Shown: in pieces, positions 8,453-18,235 of the stretch
Layout of the letters: each line of letters begins with the position of its first letter
Numbering within the stretch: position 1 is the first letter of the stretch
Origin: Akkermansiaceae bacterium
Lineage (GTDB): Bacteria; Verrucomicrobiota; Verrucomicrobiia; Verrucomicrobiales; Akkermansiaceae
Assembly (NCBI GenBank): GCA_026421245.1
Contig: JAPKDJ010000001.1
Span: forward strand, 110,899 to 174,898
Reading direction: 5' to 3'
Length of the DNA: 64,000 nt
Translations under genes and position numbers: made by a program
Notes under the pieces: model-generated
What the model was told of the DNA's origin: nothing
Seen by the model: only the letters and a program-made list of their open reading frames with translations
Database searches by the model: none

Positions 8453-9232
8453 ATGGCCACCACGAAGTTTCGCCCATGTATTGATCTACACGAAGGAAAG
8501 GTGAAGCAAATCGTGGGCGGGACGCTGAATGACGACGGCGCGGTTGAGAATTTCGTCTCGGAAAAATCGCCTGCCTGGTATGCCGAAAAGTTTTTCGGTG
8601 ATAATTTGAGAGGCGGGCACGTCATTCAATTGGGGGCGGGAAACGATGCTGCGGCTCGTGAGGCGCTGGGAGCGTGGCGGGGTGGCTTGCAAATTGGAGG
8701 AGGAATTACCCTTGAGAATGCTGCGAGTTGGTTGGATGCGGGAGCGAGCGAGGTGATTGTGACGTCTTGGTTTTTTGATCGGGACGGGAGATTCCTTGAG
8801 GATCGTGCGGAGGCGCTTGCCGGAGAAATCGGAGCGGAAAAGGTGGTGATTGATTTGAGTTGTCGACAGGTCGGTGAGGGGTGGAAAGTGGCGATGAACC
8901 GTTGGCAGACGATTACCGAATTGGAGTTGGACTTAGAGACGATTGACCAACTCTCGAAGTACTGCGGAGAGTTTTTGATTCATGCGGCGGATGTGGAGGG
9001 CAAGTGCGGCGGGGTGGATGTGCCCTTGGTCAATCTTCTCGGACAGTGGCAGGGCAGGGCGATCACCTATGCCGGGGGGGTGAGAGGATTGAATGATTTG
9101 GAATTGATCAAGGAGACCAGCGGAGGCCGTCTTGATGCGACAGTCGGAAGTGCCCTCGATTTATTTGGCGGGACTGGGGTTTCCTACGAAGAGTTGTTGA
9201 AGTGGAACCAGGGGGAGTTGGATTGTGTATAG
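8453..9232 (+). CDS. hisA: Phosphoribosylformimino-5-aminoimidazole carboxamide ribotide isomerase, eukaryotic type
   Basis: 259 residues. FRPCIDLHEGKVKQIVGGTL at the N-terminus, LQIGGGITLENAASWLDAG in the middle and the late ITYAGGVRGLNDLE fit the HisA TIM barrel, which isomerises ProFAR in histidine synthesis. The sequence follows the plant and fungal HIS6-like subfamily: a CIDLHEGKVKQIVGGT opening, the long FGDNLRGGHVIQLGAGN loop, and VIVTSWFF in place of standard bacterial phrases. The subfamily is known in some bacteria. No other his genes are adjacent. Confidence 0.85.
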   Translation: MATTKFRPCIDLHEGKVKQIVGGTLNDDGAVENFVSEKSPAWYAEKFFGDNLRGGHVIQLGAGNDAAAREALGAWRGGLQIGGGITLENAASWLDAGASEVIVTSWFFDRDGRFLEDRAEALAGEIGAEKVVIDLSCRQVGEGWKVAMNRWQTITELELDLETIDQLSKYCGEFLIHAADVEGKCGGVDVPLVNLLGQWQGRAITYAGGVRGLNDLELIKETSGGRLDATVGSALDLFGGTGVSYEELLKWNQGELDCV

Positions 9233-9313
9233 CCGCTAAGCGAGAAGGGCCGGTTACCGGGGTTTTCGGTGGTAAGGTGGCATGTCGGGGCTGAAGGGTC
9301 CTGGCTGCGCGTG

Positions 9314-10378
9314 TCAGTATTCCTCAACCGGGCTCTGAGCCGGCCGGTCTAATTCGAAGCGTTCCCTGCCAATGACTTCACGGGTGAGGTCAGTGAGTTG
9401 GTCGTTGATTTGATCCCACCGCGATTGAGTGAATTCAGGAGCACGCTTAAGTTCGTGACGCTGTTTTTTGATCCGCTCCAAAGATTCGGGGTCATGAACC
9501 TCGATCTTATCAAGGGTGGAGGGAAGGGAAGCCATTTCATGGCAGACGAGAGCGATATCGGCTCCGGCTTCGAGAGCGAGTTTGATGTCGTTCCCCCTGC
9601 CGTAGTTTTGGACGATGGCCCCCATGTCGAGGTCATCGGTGAGAATGAGTCCTTTGTAATCGAACTGGTCCCTGAGAAGGCCGGTGAGAATCCGGCGGCT
9701 CAGGGAGGCTGGCATTTTAGAATCGAGCTGCGGGAAATTCAGGTGACATGCCATGATGGCATCGAGCTCGGGCATGAGAGCGGTGTAGGGGATGAGGTCC
9801 TCCTTGAGAAGTTGCTTCAGGGAAACATCGGCGATGGGGAGATCATGATGCGGATCGCTAAGAGCGAGGCCATTTGTGGGAAAGTGTTTGCCGCAGGAGA
9901 GGACGTTTTGTTTTCGCATCCAACGATTAAAAACGCCGGCATTGTTAATGACGGATTGGGAATCGTTTCCCCAGCAGCGGCCACGGAGACCGTTGTTTTG
10001 GCCGGGGAAGTGGTCTAGGTCCAGGACGGGGGCGAAATTAAGATTGATGCCGAGAAGCTGGAGGAGCTGGCCGGTGAACGCTCCGAATTGTGCGATTTTC
10101 TTTGAATCTGCTTTTGCGGTGAAAGTCGCGGCATCGGGTGGAGCGCAGCTAAATTCCCGGGTGCGCCAGACACGGCCTCCTTCTTGATCGATGGAGATAA
10201 AGGGTCGATCAATGGAGAGACCGGTGAGGGCGTCGGTCAGATCCCGAATCTGAGTGGCCGAGACGAGGTTACGAGAGAAAAGGATGTAGCCGGCAGGCTG
10301 GATGTCACGAAAGAGCGCGGTTTCGTCTGCCGTGAGTTCGGCGCCTCCGAGGCCGACGATGAGACGTGCGGCATTCAT
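9314..10378 (-). CDS. nagZ: Beta-N-acetylhexosaminidase (GH3)
   Basis: 354 residues of glycoside hydrolase family 3, NagZ type, which removes N-acetylglucosamine from muropeptides during cell-wall recycling. Seen: [18 protein letters not shown], the KHFPTNG segment (family KHFPGHG with a change at the second glycine), and the late [13 protein letters not shown], which supplies the catalytic aspartate. SDPHHDLP contains the histidine of the NagZ general acid/base pair. No signal peptide, so cytoplasmic. The start overlaps the pyrG stop (ATGA), making it the last gene of a kdsB-pyrG-nagZ operon. Confidence 0.88.
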   Translation of the reverse strand: MNAARLIVGLGGAELTADETALFRDIQPAGYILFSRNLVSATQIRDLTDALTGLSIDRPFISIDQEGGRVWRTREFSCAPPDAATFTAKADSKKIAQFGAFTGQLLQLLGINLNFAPVLDLDHFPGQNNGLRGRCWGNDSQSVINNAGVFNRWMRKQNVLSCGKHFPTNGLALSDPHHDLPIADVSLKQLLKEDLIPYTALMPELDAIMACHLNFPQLDSKMPASLSRRILTGLLRDQFDYKGLILTDDLDMGAIVQNYGRGNDIKLALEAGADIALVCHEMASLPSTLDKIEVHDPESLERIKKQRHELKRAPEFTQSRWDQINDQLTDLTREVIGRERFELDRPAQSPVEEY

Positions 10379-11979
10379 GAGTGCTCAAGCGAGGCTTTGA
10401 TGAAGCCTGAGAAAATAGGGTGGGGTGAGTTTGGTTTTGATTTGAACTCGGGGTGGAATTGCGCTGCGATAAAAAAGGGATGATCGGCAAGTTCGATGAT
10501 TTCGACGAGACCTTCCTTTTTGGAGATCGAGGCGATGATGAGGCCGGCGGCTTCGAGTTGTTCGCGGTAGGCGGGATTGAATTCGTAGCGGTGGCGGTGA
10601 CGTTCGTGGATCGAATCGGCACGGTCGTAGAGTTCGTGTGATCTGGAGCTGGGGTAGAGGAGGGATTCACAAGAGCCAAGTCGCATGGAGGCTCCCTTGG
10701 TGGTGATGCCTTGCTGTTCCTCCTGAAGGCTGATGACGGGGTGCGGGGTCTCTTTGTCGAACTCTGTGGAGTTGGCTCCTGTGAGGCTGCAGACGTTGCG
10801 GGCGAATTCGATGGTGGCGATTTGCATGCCGAGGCAGATGCCGAAGTAAGGGATTTTGTTTTCGCGGGCGTATTGGGCAGCGAGAATTTTCCCTTCGGTG
10901 CCACGTTCTCCAAAACCGCCAGGGATGAGGATGCCTGAGACCTTTCCAATGACGGCTTCCGCTCCGAGAGTTTCGATTTCCTCGGCATCGATCTTGATGA
11001 GGTTAATGGCAGTGTCGTGTTCGGCTCCGGCGATGGTGAGGGATTCGTAGATGGATTTGTAAGCGTCGTTGAGTTCGATATATTTACCAACGACAGCGAT
11101 GGTGGTTTTTTGGGAGGGCTTGACGAGGCGGTCGACGAAGCTCTGCCATTTTGAGAGGTCCGGAGTGTCGGACTCCAGACCCAGGACGTCGCAAACGAGG
11201 CGATCGACCTTATCGCGGCGAAGATCGATGGGACATTCGTAGATGGTGTCCTTCACATCACGAAACGCGACAACGTTCTGTTTCTTGACGTTGCAGAACA
11301 TCGCGATCTTGCTCCGGTTGTCGTCGTCGAGATCATGTTCAGTGCGGCAGATGATGATGTCGGGTTGGATTCCGATCTCACGAAGTTTCGCTACCGACTG
11401 CTGGGTGGGTTTGGTTTTGATTTCCCCGGCGGCTTTTAACATGGGGAGGAGGGTGACATGGATGAAGCAGACGTTTTCATTGCCGACATCGAGGGCGAAC
11501 TGGCGGAGGGCTTCCAGAAAAAGGTGTCCTTCGATGTCGCCGACAGTCCCGCCGATTTCGGTGATGATGACGTCGGTATCCGGGTTTCGTTCGGTTGAAA
11601 GGTGGAGCCGGCTTTTGATTTCGTCGGTGACGTGCGGGATGAATTGGACGGTGGCCCCGAGGTATTTGCCGTCGCGCTCGTTCTGGATGACGGTTTCGAA
11701 TATCTGGCCGGAACTGAGGCTGTTGAGCTGGGAGAGGTTGCTGTGGGTGAAGCGTTCGTAGTGGCCGAGGTCCAGATCGGTTTCCGCTCCGTCATCGAGG
11801 ACATAGACTTCCCCATGCTGGTAGGGTGACATGGTGCCGGGGTCGACGTTGAGGTAGGGGTCGAACTTTTGCAGCTGAACCTTGAGCCCGCGGTGCTCCA
11901 AAAGAGTCCCGATGGAGGCTGCGGCAAGCCCTTTTCCGAGGGAGGAGACGACTCCTCCAGTGACGAAGATGTATTTCAT
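10375..11979 (-). CDS. pyrG: CTP synthase
   Basis: 534 residues, the normal length. The synthetase domain begins [20 protein letters not shown], with the P-loop and the bacterial CTP synthase signature, followed by [20 protein letters not shown]. The class I glutamine amidotransferase domain (about residues 290-534) has GGFGERG, the nucleophile cysteine in YFGICLGMQ, and FHPEFKS with the catalytic His/Glu. It converts UTP, ATP and glutamine to CTP. It lies between kdsB and nagZ with four-base overlaps on both sides; CTP is a direct substrate of KdsB. Confidence 0.97.
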   Translation of the reverse strand: MKYIFVTGGVVSSLGKGLAAASIGTLLEHRGLKVQLQKFDPYLNVDPGTMSPYQHGEVYVLDDGAETDLDLGHYERFTHSNLSQLNSLSSGQIFETVIQNERDGKYLGATVQFIPHVTDEIKSRLHLSTERNPDTDVIITEIGGTVGDIEGHLFLEALRQFALDVGNENVCFIHVTLLPMLKAAGEIKTKPTQQSVAKLREIGIQPDIIICRTEHDLDDDNRSKIAMFCNVKKQNVVAFRDVKDTIYECPIDLRRDKVDRLVCDVLGLESDTPDLSKWQSFVDRLVKPSQKTTIAVVGKYIELNDAYKSIYESLTIAGAEHDTAINLIKIDAEEIETLGAEAVIGKVSGILIPGGFGERGTEGKILAAQYARENKIPYFGICLGMQIATIEFARNVCSLTGANSTEFDKETPHPVISLQEEQQGITTKGASMRLGSCESLLYPSSRSHELYDRADSIHERHRHRYEFNPAYREQLEAAGLIIASISKKEGLVEIIELADHPFFIAAQFHPEFKSKPNSPHPIFSGFIKASLEHS

Positions 11980-12725
11980 GGCGAAGAGGCGAGGAGGGAT
12001 TCGATGAGAGGAACTTGATCGGGTGAGTCGAGGCCGATGGCTTCGTGTTCAGTGAGATGGACCCGGATGGTCGCGCCATCTTCGAGGGCGCGGAGCTGTT
12101 CCAAACCTTCTGCTTCTTCGAGTAGCGAAGGAGGGAGCGAGATGAAGCGTCGGAGGAAATCGACGCGGTAACCGTAGATGCCGAGGTGGCGGTAGGTTGG
12201 GAGAGAGGGGACTTCATTGCGCCTGAAGGGAATGGGGGAGCGCGAGAAATAGAGGGCGTTGCCGAGGCGGTTGAGGGTCAATTTGACAATGTTGGGGTCG
12301 GCGATGAGTTCGGGATCATCGAGAGGACTACCGGCGGTGATCATGGGGAGGGATTGATCATCGCGGAGAGTGCGGGCCAGGGTATCGACTAGATCGGGCT
12401 CAAGGAGGGGTTCGTCGCCCTGGATATTGATGACGTGGGTGGCCGCTTCGCATTGCTCGGCGGCCTCCGCAATGCGGTCGGTGCCGGTGGGATGGTCGTC
12501 GCGGGTGCGAATGGTACGGGCCCCAATGGATTTGCAAAGGTCGGCGATGCGGTCGTCATCGGTGGCGATGACCAGTTCATCGAGTTCCTGACAAAGGGCA
12601 GCGCGTTCGAAAACATGCTGGAGAAGAGGTTTTCCCAGCAGCGGATGGAGGGGCTTTCCGGGGAAGCGGGAAGAGGCCCAACGGGCCGGGATGATACCAA
12701 CGATTCGTGTTTTTTCGTCGTGAAT
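11976..12725 (-). CDS. kdsB: 3-deoxy-manno-octulosonate cytidylyltransferase with ATT start
   Basis: Reading upstream of the first ATG (12344) gives an unbroken family match: [19 protein letters not shown] at the N-terminus, [22 protein letters not shown] and [15 protein letters not shown], all needed for the CMP-Kdo synthetase fold. In this frame a TGA lies at 12738-12740, and between it and the conserved core there is no ATG, GTG, TTG or CTG. An ideal Shine-Dalgarno AAGGAGG (12732-12738) sits six bases before an ATT at 12723-12725, so I call ATT as the start, giving 249 residues, the usual length. The enzyme activates Kdo for lipopolysaccharide. It overlaps pyrG by four bases. Confidence 0.88.
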   Translation of the reverse strand: MHDEKTRIVGIIPARWASSRFPGKPLHPLLGKPLLQHVFERAALCQELDELVIATDDDRIADLCKSIGARTIRTRDDHPTGTDRIAEAAEQCEAATHVINIQGDEPLLEPDLVDTLARTLRDDQSLPMITAGSPLDDPELIADPNIVKLTLNRLGNALYFSRSPIPFRRNEVPSLPTYRHLGIYGYRVDFLRRFISLPPSLLEEAEGLEQLRALEDGATIRVHLTEHEAIGLDSPDQVPLIESLLASSP

Positions 12726-12731
12726 TACAAT

Positions 12732-12738
12732 CCTCCTT
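12732..12738 (-). promoter_or_regulatory. Strong ribosome binding site deciding the kdsB start
   Basis: Read on the minus strand this is AAGGAGG, seven bases complementary to the 16S rRNA tail. It lies six bases upstream of the ATT at 12723-12725 and overlaps the in-frame TGA, so it both positions the non-canonical start and rules out any start further upstream. Confidence 0.75.
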
Positions 12739-12824
12739 CAGCGGTTTCTGGAAGTTAGGCAGAGAGCGACGGGGTCACAAGGCTAATAGCAAAGGATGAG
12801 AAGAAATTTGTCGGAGATAGACAG

Positions 12825-14462
12825 GTGAGATCGGAGCGGGCAGAGTCACTGTCAATGAATGGATGGTTTACCACTGCGGATTGGATCGTGCTTTTCGGGT
12901 ATTTGATTCTGACCACGGTGATGGGACACTTCATGGCGGGGAAGCAGGCAACGATTAAGGACTTTTTTGCAGGTGGGAAATCGCTGCCGTGGTGGGCGGT
13001 GTGTGGATCGATTATCGCCACGGAAATCAGTGGAGTGACGTTTATTGGTGTTCCGGGCGGCGTCTTGGCAGCGGGAGGGGACTTCACTTACATGTTGTGG
13101 GGAATCGGATCGATTATGGGACGGGTGATTGTGGGAATGGTGTTTGTGAAGGTCTTCTATGAGGATGAGATTTATAGTCCTTATGACTACATGGGGCGTC
13201 GGATCAAACCGGAGCTCAAGACGCTTGCGACGGCTTTCTTTACGGTGGGCTCGATCTTGGGACAGAGTGTGCGAATTTTGGTCGCGGCACTGCCATTACG
13301 AGTGGTGACAGGGCTTCCATTTGAATTTTGTATCCTGATTATCGGAGTGTTCGCGATTGGGTGGACTTTGATGGGCGGGATGCGGACGGTGATTTGGACG
13401 GATGTGATGCAGTTTGTCCTCTTTACCTTTGGAGGACTGTTCACCTTGTTTTGGATTTCCAATGCGATTGATGGTGGGTGGGGAACGATCTGGAATACGG
13501 CTACAGATGCCGGGAAAACGAAGACGTGGGACTTGAGGTGGGGGATTGGGCCGGATTTGCAGTTCACCTTTTGGGTCGCGGTGATTGCGGTGCCGTTTCA
13601 GAATTTGACGGCCTTCGGAGTGGACCAATTGAACGCGCAGAGGATGTTCTGTTGTCAGAATGCCGGTGACGCGCGGAAGGCGATTATCTGGAGTTCAGTA
13701 GGTCAGGCGTTGACCTACCTGATGTTGTTGGTGGGGGCGGCTTTGTTTACTTTCTATTACCTGAATCCTCCCGAGGGAAAGGTTGCAGCAGAGCTTGCGA
13801 TCCAGAAAGCTGGGGAGGCTGCGACTCTGGCAAATGGAGGGCAGCCTTCGGATGGGGATATGGTCTTTCCGATCTGGATTGTGACGGAGTTGCCGGCAGG
13901 CTTGGCAGGTTTGGTTTTGGCGGGGGTTTTTGCGGCAGCAATTTCGAGTTTGGATTCCATATTGGCGGCCTTGAGCCAGACGACGATCTCGCTGATTCAC
14001 AACCCCGAGAACAATAAGGATCTGGACCAGCAGATGTTGGTGAAGCAGTCGCGGAAGTGGGTGGTGATTTGGGGGGTGTCCCTCACGCTGTTCACGATCT
14101 TGATGAATAGCGTGAAGGATAGTTTGGGGGTCCCTATTCTGCCGCTGGCATTTGGTATGACGAGTTACACGATGGGGCCGCTTTTGGGGATGTTTCTCTG
14201 TGCCCTGCTTGGTAAGGGAAGTTTCAAAGGGATTCTTTGGGGAGCTTGTGCTTCCTTTGTTCTGACGACGTTTGTGAGAATGGACGTCTGGGTTTTAGTG
14301 AGGAAGATGACCGGTGGTGTTGATTGGCTGACGATGCTTCCCACATATGGTTTCAACGATGCGGGGAATGTGACCGCTTTGTTGGGATCTCACTGGATGT
14401 GGCCCATAGGCACCCTTTTGACTTTTGGAGGAGGGCTCCTCGGAGTCAAAATGAAGTGGTGA
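12825..14462 (+). CDS. Sodium:solute symporter (SSS family)
   Basis: 545 residues with about 13-14 hydrophobic segments over the whole length, typical of the sodium/solute symporter family (SGLT, PutP, PanF). Recognisable stretches are FFAGGKSLPWWAVCGSIIATEISGVTF near residue 50, YDYMGRRIKPE, and GLVLAGVFAAAISSLDSILAALSQT, where serines usually help form the sodium site. The GTG at 12825 has GGAG eight bases upstream; the ATG at 12855 is an alternative with a poor site. Substrate unknown; sugars are common in relatives of this group. Transcribed towards dnaA. Confidence 0.88.
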   Translation: MRSERAESLSMNGWFTTADWIVLFGYLILTTVMGHFMAGKQATIKDFFAGGKSLPWWAVCGSIIATEISGVTFIGVPGGVLAAGGDFTYMLWGIGSIMGRVIVGMVFVKVFYEDEIYSPYDYMGRRIKPELKTLATAFFTVGSILGQSVRILVAALPLRVVTGLPFEFCILIIGVFAIGWTLMGGMRTVIWTDVMQFVLFTFGGLFTLFWISNAIDGGWGTIWNTATDAGKTKTWDLRWGIGPDLQFTFWVAVIAVPFQNLTAFGVDQLNAQRMFCCQNAGDARKAIIWSSVGQALTYLMLLVGAALFTFYYLNPPEGKVAAELAIQKAGEAATLANGGQPSDGDMVFPIWIVTELPAGLAGLVLAGVFAAAISSLDSILAALSQTTISLIHNPENNKDLDQQMLVKQSRKWVVIWGVSLTLFTILMNSVKDSLGVPILPLAFGMTSYTMGPLLGMFLCALLGKGSFKGILWGACASFVLTTFVRMDVWVLVRKMTGGVDWLTMLPTYGFNDAGNVTALLGSHWMWPIGTLLTFGGGLLGVKMKW

Positions 14463-14687
14463 TTAAGGAGAGTTAAAAAACCTCCGAAGTGAGTTTTTTT
14501 TTAAAAAACCGTGGATCGTTTGTGGAACAATAGTTCCGTTTGGCGATTTTATTTCTGTTTAAAATTGGTTTCCGAGCCGTGACTTTTGAGGGTAGATTCT
14601 TTGTGACGTCCGGTTCTGATCTTTAAGTAGCTCGCGGGCGTGTTTTTTATAAAATTCACACTGGGATACCCTAAAATAAGCACACAG
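14463..14687 (+). other. Possible oriC / dnaA leader region
   Basis: 225 bases between the symporter stop and dnaA. It holds an A-run/T-run hairpin (about 14473-14503) that may end the symporter transcript, a GGAAC/GTTCC inverted repeat (14525-14538), A+T-rich stretches (14486-14508 and 14642-14656), and only imperfect DnaA-box-like words: TGTGGAACA at 14521-14529 and AAATTCACA at 14651-14659. The location next to dnaA-dnaN is the main argument for an origin; no cluster of consensus boxes is visible. Confidence 0.3.
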
Positions 14688-16130
14688 ATGGAAGGATATT
14701 ATAACGCAAGAGAGGAAGAACACGAAGCGAACAAGAGCGCAGGAGAGACCTGGGGAAAAATTCGTAGCAAACTCAGTGAGTATATTAGCGCCGACGCATT
14801 TTCAAGATGGTTTAAGAATGCAGACCTGATCAACGCTGATGAACAAGACGGGATTGTTGGAGTCCAGTCAGATATGCATCAGATCTGGATTGAGACGAAT
14901 TACATGGATGAGCTCCGTGCGGCCTTTGCGGAGGGCGCTGGTATCCACTGTAGCCCCCGGATTGTGGTGAAGGGAGAAGAGATTGAGCTTCCCGAGGAAG
15001 AAGTGAAACAGGCGGCCAGAAAGGCGCGTGCCGGCGGTCAGGTGAAAGTGGTGACACCCGACACCTCTGCGAAAGAAGTCGCTTTTGAACGTCGGTTGAA
15101 GCGAGTGGGCATCAATCCTGAACTCGATTTTGAAAGCTTTGTGGTGGGTGATAATAGCCAGTTTGCTCATGCGGCTTGCTCGGCGGTGGCCCATCAGGAG
15201 GGACGTAATTTTAATCCGCTCTTTATTCATGGTGGGGCGGGGCTTGGGAAAACCCATTTGATGTCCGCCGTTGCGCAACAGCTTCTTTCGGGAAATCCCA
15301 AGGCCAAGGTGGTTTTCCTGACCGCCGAGCATTTTGCGAACGAGTTTATTGAAGCTGTTCGAAAGGGAAATCTCGACGCTTTCCGGAAAGCCTATCGTCA
15401 CGCCGATGCCATGTTGATCGATGACATCCAATTTTTGGCGGGTAAAGAGCGGACACAGGATGAGTTTTTCCACACCTTTAATTCTCTCCTCAATTCGCAG
15501 ACCCAGTTGATTTTGACGTGCGATTGTCCAGCCTCGGAAATCCAAACTCTGGAGCCTCGCTTGATCAGCCGTTTTGAAAGCGGGCTCACGGTGGAGCTCC
15601 AACCTCCGGGGTTTGAGATCCGTGTCGCAATCTTGCGCCGGAAGATGGAGCAATGGAAAGTCGAGTTAGACAACAATATCGTAGTTCACATTGCTAACCA
15701 GATTAAGAGCAATGTCCGACGTTTGGAAGGGGCTTTGACTCGAGTGGCCAGTTATAGCTTTCTCTCGCCTGATAATATGTCGATCGAGAAGGTCGATGAA
15801 TTGCTGGGAGATCTGGTCCGCGATGAGAACACTAATTTGATCACGGTAGAACAGATTCAGAAAATGGTTGTCGATTACTATGGGCTTAATCTTTCGGATA
15901 TGACCAGTCGCCGTCGTCCCGCTCGAATCGCCTTCCCAAGACAGATTGCGATGTATCTTTCCAGGCAGCTCACCAAGCTTTCATTGGTGGACATTGGGGA
16001 AGTATTCGGGAAGCGGGATCACGGAACAATCATCCACGCGTGTAAGAAGGTGAAAGCCGATATGGAGAGTAGTTCAGAAGTCAGAGCGTCGGTTGAGAAG
16101 TTGACTGCCTCACTGGAGCGCCAAATTTAG
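14688..16130 (+). CDS. dnaA: Chromosomal replication initiator protein
   Basis: 480 residues from the ATG at 14688; an in-frame GTG at 14640 would add 16 residues with no similarity and is rejected. Domain I is the opening helical part (ETWGKIRSKLSEYISADAFSRWF), domain III is the AAA+ ATPase with Walker A in GGAGLGKTH, Walker B in AMLIDDIQFLAGKE and sensor region LISRFESGL, and domain IV ends with the DNA-binding signature KRDHGTIIHACKKV. Family signature residues are HTT in many bacteria but HGT here. It is followed by dnaN after 80 bases. Confidence 0.97.
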   Translation: MEGYYNAREEEHEANKSAGETWGKIRSKLSEYISADAFSRWFKNADLINADEQDGIVGVQSDMHQIWIETNYMDELRAAFAEGAGIHCSPRIVVKGEEIELPEEEVKQAARKARAGGQVKVVTPDTSAKEVAFERRLKRVGINPELDFESFVVGDNSQFAHAACSAVAHQEGRNFNPLFIHGGAGLGKTHLMSAVAQQLLSGNPKAKVVFLTAEHFANEFIEAVRKGNLDAFRKAYRHADAMLIDDIQFLAGKERTQDEFFHTFNSLLNSQTQLILTCDCPASEIQTLEPRLISRFESGLTVELQPPGFEIRVAILRRKMEQWKVELDNNIVVHIANQIKSNVRRLEGALTRVASYSFLSPDNMSIEKVDELLGDLVRDENTNLITVEQIQKMVVDYYGLNLSDMTSRRRPARIAFPRQIAMYLSRQLTKLSLVDIGEVFGKRDHGTIIHACKKVKADMESSSEVRASVEKLTASLERQI

Positions 16131-16210
16131 TTTCCGATTCTTAAGGAAATACTTGCAAAGCCTTGATGGTAGGGGCAGATTCCTATCAAGCCCGACAGGG
16201 CGGGAATTCT

Positions 16211-17308
16211 ATGAAGTTCAGAATCGCAAAGGAGGCCTTTTTAGACGGACTGCAGCAGGTGCAGCATGTGGTGAGTAGTCGGACGACTCTTCCCATACTA
16301 TCAAACGTGCTCATTGAGGCCGGTGACGAAGGCTTGCGCCTTACAACCACTGACCTTGATGTGGGTGTGAGTGGGACGGCTAAAGCCGAAGTTTCCAAGC
16401 CGGGAGCAACGACCTTGCCGGTGAAAAGATTGGTCAATATCATCCGTGAACTTCCTTCCGCCGAGATTGAGGTGTCGGTTGATAATAAGAATGTGGCCTC
16501 GATCAAAAGTGGCCCCAGTTTCTTCAAGATCATTGGATTGCCGGACGGTGAATTTCCGCCGCTGGCTAGCTTTGATGACGCCAAAGAGTACAAGATTCCC
16601 CAAGCGATATTCCGCAACGGGCTGAAGAAAACTTCCTACGCGATTTCAACGGACGAGACTCGTTATGTTCTGAACGGGATTTTCACCTCTTTCAAAGAGG
16701 GGAAACTAACCTTGGTCGCTACCGACGGTCGGCGCCTGGCCATGGTGGATCATGAGTTGGAGTTTCCCTCCAGTCATGAAGTGGATTTCATCGTGCCGAC
16801 CAAAGCGGTTCAGGAACTTCAGCGTCTGCTGAGTACTGAAGGAGATTTGATGCTCAAACTCTCTGACAATCAGGTCTGCTTCGAAATCGGTGCCAGCATC
16901 ATCGTGAGTAAGCTCATTGAGGGGAATTACCCAAATTATCGACAGGTCATTCCAGGTGAATCCAAGGAGCGCCTTACCCTGAGCCGTGAGCAACTCCTCG
17001 AAACAACCCGCCGCGTTTCGCTGCTTTCATCCGAAAAATCCAACTCGGTGAAGCTCACTTTTGGGCAGAATCAAGTTGATGTGATGGCAAACAGTCCGGA
17101 TATCGGGGAGGCCAACGAAACGTTGGAAGTCAAATACGATGGTAAGCAATTCTCCATCGCTTTTAACCCAGAGTTTCTTATGGCGCCTCTCAAGAACCTT
17201 GAAGAGGATGAGGTCCATCTTGATCTCATCGATGAGATGAGTCCTGGGGTTCTCCGGACTGAGGATGCGTTCCTCTACGTGCTGATGCCGATGCGGGTGA
17301 CCGGATAG
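16211..17308 (+). CDS. dnaN: DNA polymerase III beta subunit (sliding clamp)
   Basis: 365 residues from the ATG at 16211, giving MKFRIAKEAFLDGLQQVQHV; an in-frame TTG at 16163 would add an unrelated leader. Three repeated clamp domains of about 120 residues are expected. LPILSNVLIEAGDEGLRLTTTDLDVG belongs to the first, RYVLNGIFTSFKEGKLTLVATDGRRLAM to the second, and the C-terminal DAFLYVLMPMRV is the family ending. The homodimeric ring tethers the polymerase to DNA. Its position after dnaA is the ancestral arrangement. Confidence 0.96.
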   Translation: MKFRIAKEAFLDGLQQVQHVVSSRTTLPILSNVLIEAGDEGLRLTTTDLDVGVSGTAKAEVSKPGATTLPVKRLVNIIRELPSAEIEVSVDNKNVASIKSGPSFFKIIGLPDGEFPPLASFDDAKEYKIPQAIFRNGLKKTSYAISTDETRYVLNGIFTSFKEGKLTLVATDGRRLAMVDHELEFPSSHEVDFIVPTKAVQELQRLLSTEGDLMLKLSDNQVCFEIGASIIVSKLIEGNYPNYRQVIPGESKERLTLSREQLLETTRRVSLLSSEKSNSVKLTFGQNQVDVMANSPDIGEANETLEVKYDGKQFSIAFNPEFLMAPLKNLEEDEVHLDLIDEMSPGVLRTEDAFLYVLMPMRVTG

Positions 17309-17350
17309 TGAGGTCGATTTTCCAGTCTAAAATTCTGTCCTGAAGTCGTC

Positions 17351-18226
17351 CTATTTGGTGACCCTTTCGGCAAGATGACGATTCCAATCAACAGACTGGG
17401 AAAGAAGTCGGGTCTGTTCAAGGAGCCCACGGTGGTTTTCGCACGCCGCTTTGCAGTCTTCACGCTTTGAGTTGATGTTAAGAAAGCGTCCAATTCCCCG
17501 AAAATGTTTGGCCTGCTCTTCGCGCAGAACACCAAGCTCCGCTTGGTATTTGGTGATGTCACGATTTGCTTTGCTAATTTGAGTAAAGGATTCTGTCGTC
17601 TCTTCCTTCGAGTCTTTAAGTTTATCGTCAATCTTTTCCTGAAGTTTGGAGAGTTTATCCTTAAGCGAGTCGATCGTGTCGTTGATTTCGACGAGGTGCT
17701 CTTTGCTTTTGGTAAATTGAATTCTTAAATCAGTGAGGCTCTTACGGCAGTCATTAATTTTTCCCTGGTCCCCGCTGTCTTCTTCCTTAAGGACTTTGGC
17801 TTTTGTTTTTAATGCGGAATGCCTGCGCTTGGTTTGTTGTGCCTCCGCCAGAAGATCATCCCGCTTAATGTTGAGATCTTCGACCTTCTCAAAGAGCCGC
17901 TCTCTTTTTTGAGACAACTCGTGACCGCTGCCTTTCGAGAGGTCGGCGAGGCTTGCTCGTTCGTTTTGAACGTTGGAAAGAGTTTTATTGGCATTGGAAA
18001 CTTTTTCGGAAAGCGTTGTTTCTTCCTGTTTTAGCTTTCGCAGGTTCCAGTATTCCATTGAGAGTTCCTCAATGTCTTCGATATTCGGCCAACAGTATGC
18101 CCCAAGAATTTCCTCACCATCTTGCATAAGATGTATTTCGTAGGATGCATCGGTGAGCCTCTTGTTCTTGCGTATAACTCCAAAGGACTGGAGCAATATG
18201 GCGACGACGTATCGGGAACGGGTCAT
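17351..18226 (-). CDS. Coiled-coil protein of unknown function, next to acs
   Basis: 291 residues starting at ATG nine bases after the acs stop, so probably in one transcript with it. The first 55 residues form a compact domain (MTRSRYVVAILLQSFGVIRK, then YEIHLMQDGEEILGAYCWPN); from about residue 60 to 240 the sequence is rich in Lys, Glu, Leu and Gln with heptad character, indicating a long coiled coil. No membrane segment or signal peptide. I do not recognise the family. The link to acs is positional only. Confidence 0.65.
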   Translation of the reverse strand: MTRSRYVVAILLQSFGVIRKNKRLTDASYEIHLMQDGEEILGAYCWPNIEDIEELSMEYWNLRKLKQEETTLSEKVSNANKTLSNVQNERASLADLSKGSGHELSQKRERLFEKVEDLNIKRDDLLAEAQQTKRRHSALKTKAKVLKEEDSGDQGKINDCRKSLTDLRIQFTKSKEHLVEINDTIDSLKDKLSKLQEKIDDKLKDSKEETTESFTQISKANRDITKYQAELGVLREEQAKHFRGIGRFLNINSKREDCKAACENHRGLLEQTRLLSQSVDWNRHLAERVTK

Positions 18227-18235
18227 AAAGGGGGA

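Noticed and set aside
11976..12344. kdsB starting at the first ATG (122 residues)
   Set aside because: This would remove the nucleotide-binding N-terminal half; the upstream frame is continuous and matches the family.
12389..12700. Separate 103-residue minus-strand frame within kdsB
   Set aside because: Out-of-frame shadow with Ser/Pro-rich, low-quality composition; the kdsB frame explains the region.
14640..14687. GTG start extending dnaA by 16 residues
   Set aside because: The extension (FFIKFTLGYPKIST...) has no similarity to DnaA and lies in the A+T-rich leader; the ATG at 14688 is preferred.
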